Assembly (NCBI RefSeq): GCF_958301595.1
Contig: NZ_CATQJU010000001.1
Coordinates: 1,612,001-1,676,000 of the forward strand
DNA: 64,000 nucleotides
Reading direction: 5' to 3'
From: Porphyromonas vaginalis
Lineage (GTDB): Bacteria > Bacteroidota > Bacteroidia > Bacteroidales > Porphyromonadaceae
Part shown: in pieces, positions 45,572 to 54,413 of the stretch
How the letters are laid out: each line of letters starts with the position of its first letter
Numbering within the stretch: the stretch's first letter is position 1
The notes under the pieces: model-generated
Seen by the model: only the letters and a program-made list of their open reading frames with translations
What the model was told of the DNA's origin: nothing
Database searches by the model: none
Position numbers and translations under genes: made by a program

Positions 45572-48500
45572 ATGATAAAGAGCAACGATAATAAGTATGT
45601 GGGTGAACTCGGCAAGGCTATGAAGTTCGATGAAAAACACAGCGTAGAGATACCCTTTATGGAGCAACTCCGAGCACAAGGCTGGGACGAGGGTGACAAC
45701 GAAGTGCTGATGCTCGAGCTTGGACAAACCCCTGAAGATAGCTACCGCCATTCATTCCGAGAAGTGGTGCTCATGCCCAAGCTCAAAGCCGCAGTGCGCC
45801 GTATCAACCCGTGGCTCACTGATGGTCAGATGGACGACGTAATCACACGCATTACCAGCTTCGGCAGTGGCAAACTGCTTGATAATAACCGTGAAGTGCT
45901 GCGTCTGCTGCTCGAAGGTACCACCGTGGCACGCAACGAACAAACAGGTGATCTGTCGCCAGAAGTGCGTTACATTGACTTCCGCCATCCAGAAAACAAC
46001 GTCTTCACCGCCATCTCACAATTCAAAGTAGCTATTCCGGCAACCGACAACCACATCATTCCCGATGCGGTGCTCTTTGTCAACGGTCTGCCCCTCGTAG
46101 TGGTTGAAGCAAAATCGCCTAAAATCACTGAGCCTATCCCCGAAGCAATTGACCAGCTGATGCGCTACAGCGAGCAACGTGGCTATGTAGGTGAAGGAAA
46201 TCAGGAGCTGTTTGCCTATAACCAATTTCTCGTAGCCACCTGTCGCAACCAGGCCATGTTTGGTACCATCACTACGCATACCATCAAGTACTTCTACCGT
46301 TGGACAGACCCTTACCCCATGACGGTGAACGACCTGCAACACGGACAGTCTGCCCCCAACGACCAGCAGCGGCTTGTGGCTGGTATGCTAACTCTCCAAA
46401 ATTTGCTCGACATCCTGCGTGTCTTCACCATATTCAAGACCGATGATAAGGGAAAGACCATCAAGGTGGTAGGGCGTTACCAACAGTTCCGTGCCGTGAA
46501 GAAAATGGCGGAGCGACTGAAAAAAGTCAAGAACAAGATAGAGCGTGGCGGCATATTATGGCACACGCAAGGTTCGGGTAAAAGCCTCACGATGATGTTC
46601 CTTGTTCGGCAAATGCGTATAGATGCCGAATTGGCCACATGGAAGATCGTGTTTGTGACCGACCGCACACAGCTCGAAGAACAACTGGGCGAAACGGGAA
46701 CGGGCATAGGTTTGACTCTCCATAAAGCCGAATGCATTGACCCTCTCAACCCACCCAAAGGAAATAGTTTGAAAGAGTTGCTCAAAACCGATGGCAGCGA
46801 CTTAGTAATGGCCATGATACACAAGTTTCAGGAAACTGGGGAACTCGGGAAAGGCATGGCTTTGTTTCCCGAACTCAATACGAGCGACAAGGTACTCATC
46901 ATGACCGATGAAGCCCACCGCTCGCAATACTCTCTATTGGGAGCCAACCTCGACCGGGCATTGCCTAATGCAACCAAAATCGGTTTTACTGGTACACCAA
47001 CTGCCAAGACTGAGCGTCTATACAAAGACTATATAGACCGTTATACCATGCGCGAAAGCATAGATGACGGCGTGACACTCGAAATCATCTATCAAGGCTT
47101 CACACACAATGCAGAAGTAGAAGATAAAACTGATGCAGACAAGAAGTTTGAAGATGTCTTCAGCGACTACAACCTTGTGGAGCGAATGCAAATACTCGGC
47201 TTCGGATCTCGTGATGCCTATCTTGACAGCGAGGTAACGATCCGCACCAAAGCCAAGAGCATGATGCAGCATTATGTGAGCCAAATATTCAGCGGAGGTT
47301 TTAAAGCACAGATTGTGGCCAACAGCCGCATTGCAGCCGCACGTTATAAAAAAGCCGTAGAAGATGCGCTGAAAGAAGAAATAGGCAAATTGGAGCAAGA
47401 CAACCCTAACCATATAGATCTTGAAACTTTGCGGAAGGTACGAGCCGCTGTTGTCATTTCGGGCGACCGTAACGACCCGCCCGAAGTGAAACAGTATATC
47501 GACAAAACGTATCACGAGCGGAGTATCAAGTCCTTTAAACTGCCATTTGGCGCTGAAGACGAGGAAGACAACACAATCAAGGGCGATGTGGGAATCATTA
47601 TCGTGTACAACATGCTCACCACCGGCTTCGATGCCCCCATTGAGCAGGTGCTGTACCTTGACAGAGTGATTATTGCCCATAATCTGTTGCAAACTATCGC
47701 CCGCCCGAACCGCAAAGGTCCGGAGGGCAAAGACTATGGCTTTGTTGTTGACTACGTAGGAATAGGCCACCATCTACGCGAAGCCATCCTCAAAACCGAT
47801 GAAAAACAGCAACAGGTTGACAGTGGAGAGATTGAGAACATTATTGCAGCCATTGGCAACGAAGAACAGCTGTTGAAAGATTTGGCCGAAGCCCACAAAG
47901 CCATCATGCACTTCATTAAAGTGGAGCACGGTATAAACGACCTGACTGATGAAGATGCATTCTATGACCTATTCTATGATGAGACGATACGCGGCACATA
48001 TATTGAGCTGTACCGTAAATTTTCGACAGCTTTCAATGCCCTGCTTCCTGCCAAAGAGGCTTTAAATTACTACGAAGATTGGGTGCAGCTTACCGAAATC
48101 AACGCATTGGCAATGAAGCACCTTGGTGATGGGCGGTTGAGTATGAAAGGTCTGCCACCCAAACTGTTGGCCATAGCTGATGCCTATTTGAAGAATAAGG
48201 GCATTGAGGAAACCGTGAAGCCAATATCCATCATGGATGAAGACTTCATGGAGGAAACCAAAAAGCGCAAGCGCGACAAGACCAAGGCCACACAAGTGGA
48301 GCATGCTATCCGTAATTTCATCGACATCAACATGGATGAAGATCCAGAGCTTTTCGCATCATTCTCAACAGCCATAGAAGAAATACTCAAAAACTTCAAA
48401 GGCAACTGGAAGAGAATTTATGACGAGCTGGAGAAGTTGCGCCAAAAGATATTGCAACGCCAACAAGAACCGACTTATGGACTTGATCGAAGGACTCAAA

Positions 48501-48802
48501 TGCCATTCTTCCGTATATTCAAAGCCGTATTGTGGGATGACCGCGATTTAAACGAGGATGAAATCAGCCAAAACGTGGCATTGACCCAGGCCGTAGCATT
48601 GAAGCTCCAAACGGAAATTAAGTTAGTTGGCTTTTGGGACAACGTAATGGCTCAAAAAAGGCTGAAGGCAGACCTGCAAAACGAAGTGCTTTTGTCAAAG
48701 GACTTTTGTTCGTTGCCCGACATGATGCAGAAGTACAAGCAGGTGATAAGCCGTATAATGGAAGTAGCCCGAGCCAACCATAACCATCTCATAAGCCAAT
48801 GA
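45572..48802 (+). CDS. hsdR: Type I RM restriction subunit HsdR (system 2)
   Basis: A 1076-residue motor-nuclease with D165 and E179-x-K181 (VVVEAKSP), Walker A GSGKS in WHTQGSGKSLT, motif II TDEAHRSQ, FTGTP, and ARPNRKG as motif VI. Intact and of usual length. It starts four bases after hsdS and overlaps the next gene by four (ATGA). Confidence 0.95.
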   Translation: MIKSNDNKYVGELGKAMKFDEKHSVEIPFMEQLRAQGWDEGDNEVLMLELGQTPEDSYRHSFREVVLMPKLKAAVRRINPWLTDGQMDDVITRITSFGSGKLLDNNREVLRLLLEGTTVARNEQTGDLSPEVRYIDFRHPENNVFTAISQFKVAIPATDNHIIPDAVLFVNGLPLVVVEAKSPKITEPIPEAIDQLMRYSEQRGYVGEGNQELFAYNQFLVATCRNQAMFGTITTHTIKYFYRWTDPYPMTVNDLQHGQSAPNDQQRLVAGMLTLQNLLDILRVFTIFKTDDKGKTIKVVGRYQQFRAVKKMAERLKKVKNKIERGGILWHTQGSGKSLTMMFLVRQMRIDAELATWKIVFVTDRTQLEEQLGETGTGIGLTLHKAECIDPLNPPKGNSLKELLKTDGSDLVMAMIHKFQETGELGKGMALFPELNTSDKVLIMTDEAHRSQYSLLGANLDRALPNATKIGFTGTPTAKTERLYKDYIDRYTMRESIDDGVTLEIIYQGFTHNAEVEDKTDADKKFEDVFSDYNLVERMQILGFGSRDAYLDSEVTIRTKAKSMMQHYVSQIFSGGFKAQIVANSRIAAARYKKAVEDALKEEIGKLEQDNPNHIDLETLRKVRAAVVISGDRNDPPEVKQYIDKTYHERSIKSFKLPFGAEDEEDNTIKGDVGIIIVYNMLTTGFDAPIEQVLYLDRVIIAHNLLQTIARPNRKGPEGKDYGFVVDYVGIGHHLREAILKTDEKQQQVDSGEIENIIAAIGNEEQLLKDLAEAHKAIMHFIKVEHGINDLTDEDAFYDLFYDETIRGTYIELYRKFSTAFNALLPAKEALNYYEDWVQLTEINALAMKHLGDGRLSMKGLPPKLLAIADAYLKNKGIEETVKPISIMDEDFMEETKKRKRDKTKATQVEHAIRNFIDINMDEDPELFASFSTAIEEILKNFKGNWKRIYDELEKLRQKILQRQQEPTYGLDRRTQMPFFRIFKAVLWDDRDLNEDEISQNVALTQAVALKLQTEIKLVGFWDNVMAQKRLKADLQNEVLLSKDFCSLPDMMQKYKQVISRIMEVARANHNHLISQ

Positions 48803-49473
48803 ACTACGAGATAAGATACAGTAGCCGGCGTAAAACGCTGGGCATCGTGGTGGAACGCGATGGGCGCGTGGTTGTAACAGCTCCTGAGGGAATTGCCGCT
48901 ACACGTATCGCAGCCATCGTAGAACAGAAGCGCACATGGATAGAGGAAAAGCAAAAGGATGCACGCAAATACCCCGAACAACCTAAGAAGAAGGAGTTTG
49001 TTACGGGAGAGACTTTGCTTTACCTCGGTCATCCATGCCCTTTGGTGATTTCTAAAATCAACTTCCCAGGTGTAGCGTTCCGTGATGGTACGTTCAGCAT
49101 CTCATGCCATAGTCAGGCCAAGGCATACGACCTTCTGAAGGAGTGGTATAAAAACCGCGCGTGGGCTGTTATTGATCCATTGGCACGTGAATATGCTACG
49201 TCATTAGGCGTAACCTATTCAGAGTGCTGTATCAAAGAGATGCACTACCGCTGGGCTTCCTGTACGCCGAAGGGAAATCTTTGTTTTAACTGGAGAGCCA
49301 TCAAAGCTCCGATAAACGTAATCCACTATCTTGTGGTGCACGAACTTGCGCATCTCATCGAGCCGAACCACACTCCAAAGTTTTGGAACATAGTAGCAGT
49401 ACAGCTCCCTCAATACGCTCAAGCAAAGGATTGGTTGGCTAAAAATGGAAACGAAATAGAAATTGACTTTTAA
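48799..49473 (+). CDS. YgjP/DUF45-type zinc metalloprotease linked to RM system 2
   Basis: A 224-residue protein with the zinc-protease motif HELAH (181-185) and a third His at 192 (NHTPKFW). The middle has MHYRWASCTPKGNLCFNWR, typical of the YgjP (DUF45) family. No signal peptide. The start overlaps the hsdR stop (ATGA), so it is translationally coupled. YgjP-like genes are often found after type I hsdR in many phyla; what they cleave is not known to me. The right inverted repeat begins five bases past its stop. Confidence 0.9.
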   Translation: MNYEIRYSSRRKTLGIVVERDGRVVVTAPEGIAATRIAAIVEQKRTWIEEKQKDARKYPEQPKKKEFVTGETLLYLGHPCPLVISKINFPGVAFRDGTFSISCHSQAKAYDLLKEWYKNRAWAVIDPLAREYATSLGVTYSECCIKEMHYRWASCTPKGNLCFNWRAIKAPINVIHYLVVHELAHLIEPNHTPKFWNIVAVQLPQYAQAKDWLAKNGNEIEIDF

Positions 49474-49478
49474 TCCAA

Positions 49479-49496
49479 TAGTGTCCTAAACGTTTT
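49479..49496. repeat. Right 18-bp inverted repeat of the RM-2 cassette
   Basis: TAGTGTCCTAAACGTTTT, perfect reverse complement of 41193-41210. It begins five bases after the metalloprotease stop codon, so the cassette 41211-49478 carries almost no spare sequence. A weak inner match (TAGACACTA, 49549-49557) means a hairpin role is also possible. Confidence 0.85.
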
Positions 49497-49584
49497 TGGC
49501 GGGCGAAGGGTGTAAGATAGCTGTCAAGCGAGTCAATCGCCCCTTGACTAGACACTAACCATGACGACGTATCGCTGGTTTGGA

Positions 49585-50000
49585 AACGGACGCCCTCCGA
49601 CTGGGCACCCCCGTGCGTCCCTACATCATCGTTACACGTCACGAGCGTCCGTTATGTCAAGGCGATACGTGTAACCCTTTGTAGGGACGCTCGGTCGAGC
49701 GTCCGTTGTCGAACGATATGACGTGTACGGGACGCTGTAACCATTAACGGGGACGGACGCCCTCCCACCGACGTCGCCATGTAGGGACGCACGATCTGTG
49801 TGTCCGTTATGTCAAAGGTTACAGCGTTGTGGTTTTAATGGGGACGGACGCACAGATCGTGCGTCCCTACAGGGTATCGTCACGGCTAGTGGCGTCCGTT
49901 GTGTCAAAGATTACAGCGTTGTGGTTTTAACGGGGACGGACGCACAGATCGTGCGTCCCTACAGGGTATCGTCACGGCTAGTGGCGTCCGTTGTGGCTGT
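49585..50000. repeat. REP-like GTAGGGACG palindrome array (second locus)
   Basis: At least five palindromic units, GGACGCAC-N4-GTGCGTCC and variants. A block of about 95 bases with GGCGTCCGTTGTGTCAAAG is repeated nearly unchanged. Same family as 14757-15140. Confidence 0.78.
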
Positions 50001-50011
50001 TGGTTGTTACA

Positions 50012-50276
50012 ATAATTTAGAGTCGGCTACATATCGATACGGGGCTGTGTCGGGGAAAAGTGATTTCCACGTGGATATTTTGAAATATCCAGGTGGAGAA
50101 TTTTTATTTCCCAGGTAGGAAATAAAAAATTCCTCGGAGGAATCAAATGAAACTTCGGAGGAATTTTTTGACGCCCACGTGGAAAATAAAAAATATCCAC
50201 GTGGAGATTTGAGATTTTCCACGTGGATATTCGAGAAAGGAGGGAATCGGACGAATTTCCCTGTAAAGAGATGTAA
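50012..50276 (+). repeat. 265-bp element of CACGTG and CTCGGAG palindromes, copy A
   Basis: Matches 60096-60359 over its full length at a level I estimate above 80%. It holds at least six small palindromes: TCCACGTGGA four times, TTCCTCGGAGGAA, and TTTCCCAGGTAGGAAA. Ends are conserved (AAAGTGATTTCCACGTGG on the left, TTTCCCTGTAAAG on the right). No protein of note is encoded. Confidence 0.85.
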
Positions 50277-50280
50277 AGGG

Positions 50281-50420
50281 AGATTAGAGGTTAGAAGTTA
50301 GAGATTAGAGGTTAGAGGGGAGAGGTTAGAGGGGAGAGATTAGAGGTTAGAGGCGGTTGGCGGTTGGCGGTTGGCGGTTAGCTGTTGGCTGTTGGTGGTT
50401 GGCTGTTGGCGGTTGGTGTC
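50281..50420. repeat. TTAGAGG then GTTGGCG/GTTGGCT heptamer arrays
   Basis: About ten TTAGAGG-type units with GGGAGAGG variants (50281-50352), running directly into about nine GGCGGTT/GGCTGTT units (50352-50420). The two heptamer families abut here. Confidence 0.85.
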
Positions 50421-50438
50421 GGTGGTCAAACAGGCTAC

Positions 50439-50491
50439 GAAGTTTTTCCCTACATTTGTAGTCGTGTTGCACTTGACATTGCGATGCGCGA
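50439..50491 (+). repeat. Right 53-bp direct repeat flanking RM system 2
   Basis: Near copy of 41005-41057 in the same orientation, 9.4 kb away. It contains TACATTTG (50451-50458), a candidate -7 box for the small membrane protein gene 80 bases on. Confidence 0.75.
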
Positions 50492-50541
50492 AGTCTTTCT
50501 GTGGCAGCACACAGCTTTAACTATTGGAAAAATACGATTCG

Positions 50542-50772
50542 ATGAACATAGTCAAAACTGTTTTATCTAACATGCTGGAGGAGGAGCCTTTTCTTCTCGT
50601 AGCTGTCAGGAGTATCCTCTTTCTGATGTTCTTTTTGATCTCTGTCTATCTCTCTTTTGATAGAGATATGCTTCTCTTTTGGCTTACCACAGGGGGAATG
50701 GTCATTTATGCCCTTCTCATTATAGGGGTGCTCGTCTCTCAGAGTAGAAAGAGAAAAAAGAAGACCGCATAA
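50542..50772 (+). CDS. Small membrane protein of unknown function
   Basis: A 76-residue protein from the ATG at 50542; a TTG six codons upstream is also open. Two hydrophobic segments (about 18-36 and 42-62) and a basic tail (RKRKKKTA) place the C-terminus in the cytoplasm by the positive-inside rule. I do not recognise a family. A possible promoter lies in the 53-base repeat upstream. Confidence 0.55.
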   Translation: MNIVKTVLSNMLEEEPFLLVAVRSILFLMFFLISVYLSFDRDMLLFWLTTGGMVIYALLIIGVLVSQSRKRKKKTA

Positions 50773-50824
50773 TCAAGTGTAATCGTGGAGACAGGAGTCT
50801 AGGGCTACAGCCATCGATCACGAT

Positions 50825-50999
50825 AAGACTGTTGCATAAAGGCGAATCGCTGTGTTGCTTTCGGGATTCGGCTTCGGTCACATACGTAGGTATGTGAGCT
50901 TCAGACCTCACCCTCAGCGCCTTGCGCTTCATCCTTTCTGCAAAGTCAGGACAATCTTGCGAGCAAGATTGTGAGACTGTTGACTTTTGCAACAGTCTC
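50825..50999 (-). mobile_element. 175-bp MITE-like element, copy 5 (reverse)
   Basis: 175 bases, reverse orientation; tips AAGACTGTTGC and GCAACAGTCTC. Flanks ACGAT and AAGAT agree at four of five bases. The right-hand half is close to identical to copies 3 and 4. Confidence 0.88.
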
Positions 51000-51063
51000 A
51001 AGATGGTTAGCCCTAGTCCAAGTTTTACAGCGAAGAGACGTATAGCGTCTTCGTGAAAACAAG

Positions 51064-51103
51064 AATAGCCACGAGGGAGGTGGATGTATCCTTCGTGGCT
51101 ATT
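51064..51103 (-). terminator. Terminator of the porQ-to-ispF run
   Basis: Perfect 11-base arms AATAGCCACGA and TCGTGGCTATT with an 18-base loop, followed on the minus strand by CTTGTTTTC. 25 bases past the ispF stop. Confidence 0.78.
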
Positions 51104-51128
51104 GGGGTGCTCTGGTATGGCGTGAGGA

Positions 51129-51605
51129 TCAGCGAGTAAGCAGTACGACGGCTTGCGCTGCGATGCCCTCGCTATTGCCTAGCGGTCCGAGATGCTCGTG
51201 GGTCGTTGCCTTGACATTGACGCCAGGGGTGTCGAGTAGTTCCTCGAGGCGCGCTATCATCTGCGGTATATGACTCGACAGCTTAGGTTGCTGAGCGATG
51301 ATGGTAAGGTCGGCGTTGACCACTTGGTAGCCTGCTTCGCGTACCATCTGCATGACGGTGGCAAGGAGCTGCGTGCTGTCGGCACCACGGTACCGCTCGT
51401 CGGTGTCGGGGAAGTGGTAGCCGATGTCTCGCTGGCCGATAGCCCCGAGGAGTGCATCCATCAGGGCGTGTAGCGCTACGTCGGCATCGGAGTGACCGAG
51501 TAGTCCCAGCGGGCTGGGGATGCGTATGCCACAGAGGATGAGCGGTCGGTCTGGCGTGGTGCGATGTATGTCGTAGCCAGAGCCTATGCGATAGCTGCAG
51601 GTCAT
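51129..51605 (-). CDS. ispF: 2-C-methyl-D-erythritol 2,4-cyclodiphosphate synthase
   Basis: A 158-residue enzyme. Metal ligands are in GSGYDIHRT (Asp and His near 10-12) and LLGHSDADV (His near 38). The C-terminal TTHEHLGPLGNSEGIAAQAV is the family signature. It makes the cyclic diphosphate in the MEP isoprenoid pathway. It starts 12 bases after porV and ends the run, which also carries ispH. Confidence 0.96.
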   Translation of the reverse strand: MTCSYRIGSGYDIHRTTPDRPLILCGIRIPSPLGLLGHSDADVALHALMDALLGAIGQRDIGYHFPDTDERYRGADSTQLLATVMQMVREAGYQVVNADLTIIAQQPKLSSHIPQMIARLEELLDTPGVNVKATTHEHLGPLGNSEGIAAQAVVLLTR

Positions 51606-51617
51606 GCTTGCGGTAGC

Positions 51618-52799
51618 TTACTTGAGTAGCTCACGGATGCCGTCAAAGTCGAAGGCGATGGTGAAGCGGAGCGTCTGGTCGAGCGGGTTGCTCTGGACAG
51701 TCGAGACGAGGTAGGAGGCGTCGATGCTGAAGACGTTCATCTTGAAGCCCGCACCAGCGGTGAAGTACTGGAGGTTACCTTTGTCCGGGTGTAGGTAGTG
51801 GTAGCCCGCACGTAGGAAGAAGCGATTGTTGTAGCTGTACTCAGCACCGAGTCGTAGGGAGACCTCCTGTAGCTCCTCCTTGAAGCCGCCAGGTGCATCA
51901 GCCCACGAGGTGAAGATACCTGCGATGGAGGAGGTGTTGAGATACTTTTGGCGAGCAGCATCGTACGCCTCGGGGTTGGCTTGATCCTTGACAGGAGGGG
52001 TCGGGACGAGGAGCTTGTTTGCCTCCACGTTGAAGGCCAGCGCATTGTACTCATCAAAGGGGTAGAGAAGTCCTGTACCGAGCGAGAGATTGGTCGGGAT
52101 AAACATACTGGTGGCACCGTTGTCGTAAGAGATCTTGGTACCGATGTTCTTAATGTTGAAGCCAAAGGTCCACAAGCTCTCGGCAGAGCCTAGGTCAAAG
52201 TAACGATTGTAGAAACCTGCGATGTCTGCTGCAAAGGCATTACCCGCGCTCTTCTCACCCGTTGCGAGGTTGTTGTCGGCGCGTATGTAGCGCAGAGCGA
52301 CCGCCATCGAGTAGCTGTCAGAGAGTTGTAGCCCGTAGCCAAAGTCTACGGCAAACTCATTGGGGTGCGCCTCACCGAGCGACTCGGACATAGGGCCAAA
52401 CTGCTCGATAGCACCAAAGGAGAAGTAGCGTACAGAGGCACTGAGTGCTTGGTTGCTCTCACGGCCTATCTTATAGTAGCCGACAAGCTCCATGAGCTTG
52501 ATATCCTTGACCAGCTTAGCGAGCCAAGGTGTGTAGGACATACTGGTACCCGCCTTGCTACTGAGGAAAGCGTACTTAGCGGGGTTGAAGTACTGAGACT
52601 GTACGTCAGGTGTGGTCGAGACACCCATATCGGCTAGACCTGCAGCACGGGCACTTGGGTTGATATTGAGCGAGGGTACTGAGGTGAGGACCGGATTGAA
52701 GCGTCTGTCTTGGCTCACTTCTTGTGCTGTGAGGTGAGCGGTTAGCGACCCCAAGGCTAGGAGTAGGAGGGCGGTTATGCGTAGATTGCGAAGTTTCAT
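51618..52799 (-). CDS. porV: Type IX secretion outer-membrane protein PorV (LptO)
   Basis: A 393-residue FadL-like barrel with a signal peptide (to about 25, HLTAQ). The N-terminal SVPSLNINPSARAAGLADMG, STTPDVQSQYFNPAKYAF and C-terminal TLRFTIAFDFDGIRELLK are typical of PorV. PorV shuttles cargo from the secretion channel to the PorU sortase, which attaches A-LPS. ispF follows at 12 bases, as in P. gingivalis by my recollection. Confidence 0.94.
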   Translation of the reverse strand: MKLRNLRITALLLLALGSLTAHLTAQEVSQDRRFNPVLTSVPSLNINPSARAAGLADMGVSTTPDVQSQYFNPAKYAFLSSKAGTSMSYTPWLAKLVKDIKLMELVGYYKIGRESNQALSASVRYFSFGAIEQFGPMSESLGEAHPNEFAVDFGYGLQLSDSYSMAVALRYIRADNNLATGEKSAGNAFAADIAGFYNRYFDLGSAESLWTFGFNIKNIGTKISYDNGATSMFIPTNLSLGTGLLYPFDEYNALAFNVEANKLLVPTPPVKDQANPEAYDAARQKYLNTSSIAGIFTSWADAPGGFKEELQEVSLRLGAEYSYNNRFFLRAGYHYLHPDKGNLQYFTAGAGFKMNVFSIDASYLVSTVQSNPLDQTLRFTIAFDFDGIRELLK

Positions 52800-52859
52800 A
52801 GAGTCTATTGATTTACTGAACTAACGGCGGTGGAAGGCTGTTTATTGTATTACTTGTTG

Positions 52860-54413
52860 TTAGATCGATACGATGCCCCAGGAGGAGCGGTCGAGGTTGC
52901 GGTAGTTGATCGCCTCGCTGATATGCTTGAGCGAAATCTGCTCAGAGCCATCGAGGTCGGCAATGGTGCGAGCCACCTTGAGGATGCGGTCGTACGCTCT
53001 CGCAGAGAGGTCGCGCTGTATCATTGCTTGACGCAGTATCTTCATAGCGTCACCCTCGACATAGGCGAACTGCTTCATCAAGCGTGGGGTCATCTGTGCA
53101 TTGCAATGGATGCCTGGGTAGGGGGCGAAGCGCTGGAGCTGTATCTCTCTCGCCTTGATGACCCGCTCGCGGATCGCAGCACTGCTCTCGGAGGGGCGAC
53201 GGTCGGAGAGCGAGTCGAAGTCTACGGGACGAGTCTCGATCTGTATGTCTATGCGATCTAAGAGAGGCCCGGAGAGCTTTTGCAGATACTTAGCGGGTGC
53301 TCCAGGAGGGCAGGTACACTCGCGGTTGGGATCGTTGTAGTATCCACAAGGACAGGGGTTCATTGCAGCTACCAGCATGAAGGAGGCGGGATAGCTGAAG
53401 GTCGCCTTGGCACGAGAGATGGTGATGGTACGGTCTTCGAGCGGCTGACGTAGCAGCTCGAGGGCTACACGATTGAACTCGGCCAGCTCGTCAAGGAAGA
53501 GCACCCCGTTGTGTGCCAAGCTCACCTCGCCTGGACGTGGGGTCGTACCGCCTCCTACAAGTGCTACATTAGAGATGGTATGGTGTGGCGAACGGAAGGG
53601 GCGGCTCTTCATCAGGGATACATCTCCCTTGAGGGCACCGGCTACGGAGTATATCTTGGTCGTTTCGAGTGCTTCGTGGAGGGTGAGTGGCGGGAGGATC
53701 GTGGGGAGACGCTTGGCGACCATTGACTTACCCGATCCAGGCGAGCCGATCATAATGATATTGTGTCCACCTGCGGCTGCGACCTCCATAGCTCGGACCA
53801 GGGCGGGCTGCCCTTTGACCTCGCTGAAGTCTACCGAAGAGACGCACTGCTGCTGGGCAAACTCCTCGCGGGTGTTGACCACCGTCGGCTCTAGCTTGGC
53901 TCTGCCTGCGAGGAAGTCTATGATCTCTCTGAGCGACTCGACGCCGTAGACTTCTAGGTCGTTGACGACGGCAGCTTCGCGGGCGTTTTCTTTTGGCACG
54001 ATGACTCCTTTGAACTTCTGCTCTCGCGCCATGATGGCCATCGGGAGTATTCCTTTGATAGGTTGTAAGGTGCCATCGAGAGATAGTTCGCCAGCCATCA
54101 CATAGTTTGCCAGAGGCTCATCGGGAATGATCTCATTGGCAGCAAGAAGTGCCACGGCAATCGGGAGGTCAAAGACGGTCCCCTCCTTGCGCACATCGCC
54201 TGGGCTTAGGTTGATGACCGTATTATGGCTCTTAGGGTGCGCGCCACTGGAGTCGCAGGCGGTGTAGACACGCGAGAGCGACTCCCGCACGGCGGCATCG
54301 GGCAGTCCTACCATGCTGATGTTAAATCCCTTGGAGACGCTGAGCTCCACGGTGACGAGAAGTGCATCGAGGCTGACCAGGGCTGAGGAATAGGTCTTGA
54401 CGAGCTTACTCAT
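52860..54413 (-). CDS. comM: ComM/YifB-type AAA+ ATPase (Mg-chelatase-like)
   Basis: A 517-residue protein with an N-terminal Lon-like fold (about 1-170, FDLPIAVALLAA), Walker A GSPGSGKSM near 222, Walker B LFLDELAEF, sensor AAMNPCPCGYY with the Cys-rich loop (CPCGYY, CTCPPG), and a C-terminal helical lid. In Vibrio and Haemophilus ComM is a hexameric branch-migration helicase used in natural transformation. The start overlaps the upstream lipoprotein gene by eight bases. Confidence 0.94.
   Translation of the reverse strand: MSKLVKTYSSALVSLDALLVTVELSVSKGFNISMVGLPDAAVRESLSRVYTACDSSGAHPKSHNTVINLSPGDVRKEGTVFDLPIAVALLAANEIIPDEPLANYVMAGELSLDGTLQPIKGILPMAIMAREQKFKGVIVPKENAREAAVVNDLEVYGVESLREIIDFLAGRAKLEPTVVNTREEFAQQQCVSSVDFSEVKGQPALVRAMEVAAAGGHNIIMIGSPGSGKSMVAKRLPTILPPLTLHEALETTKIYSVAGALKGDVSLMKSRPFRSPHHTISNVALVGGGTTPRPGEVSLAHNGVLFLDELAEFNRVALELLRQPLEDRTITISRAKATFSYPASFMLVAAMNPCPCGYYNDPNRECTCPPGAPAKYLQKLSGPLLDRIDIQIETRPVDFDSLSDRRPSESSAAIRERVIKAREIQLQRFAPYPGIHCNAQMTPRLMKQFAYVEGDAMKILRQAMIQRDLSARAYDRILKVARTIADLDGSEQISLKHISEAINYRNLDRSSWGIVSI

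Larger units (their letters stand above)
50773..51128. other. Intergenic region with MITE and ispF terminator
   Basis: 356 bases without a gene, made up of MITE copy 5 (50825-50999) and the ispF terminator (51064-51103). Nothing else seen. Confidence 0.6.
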
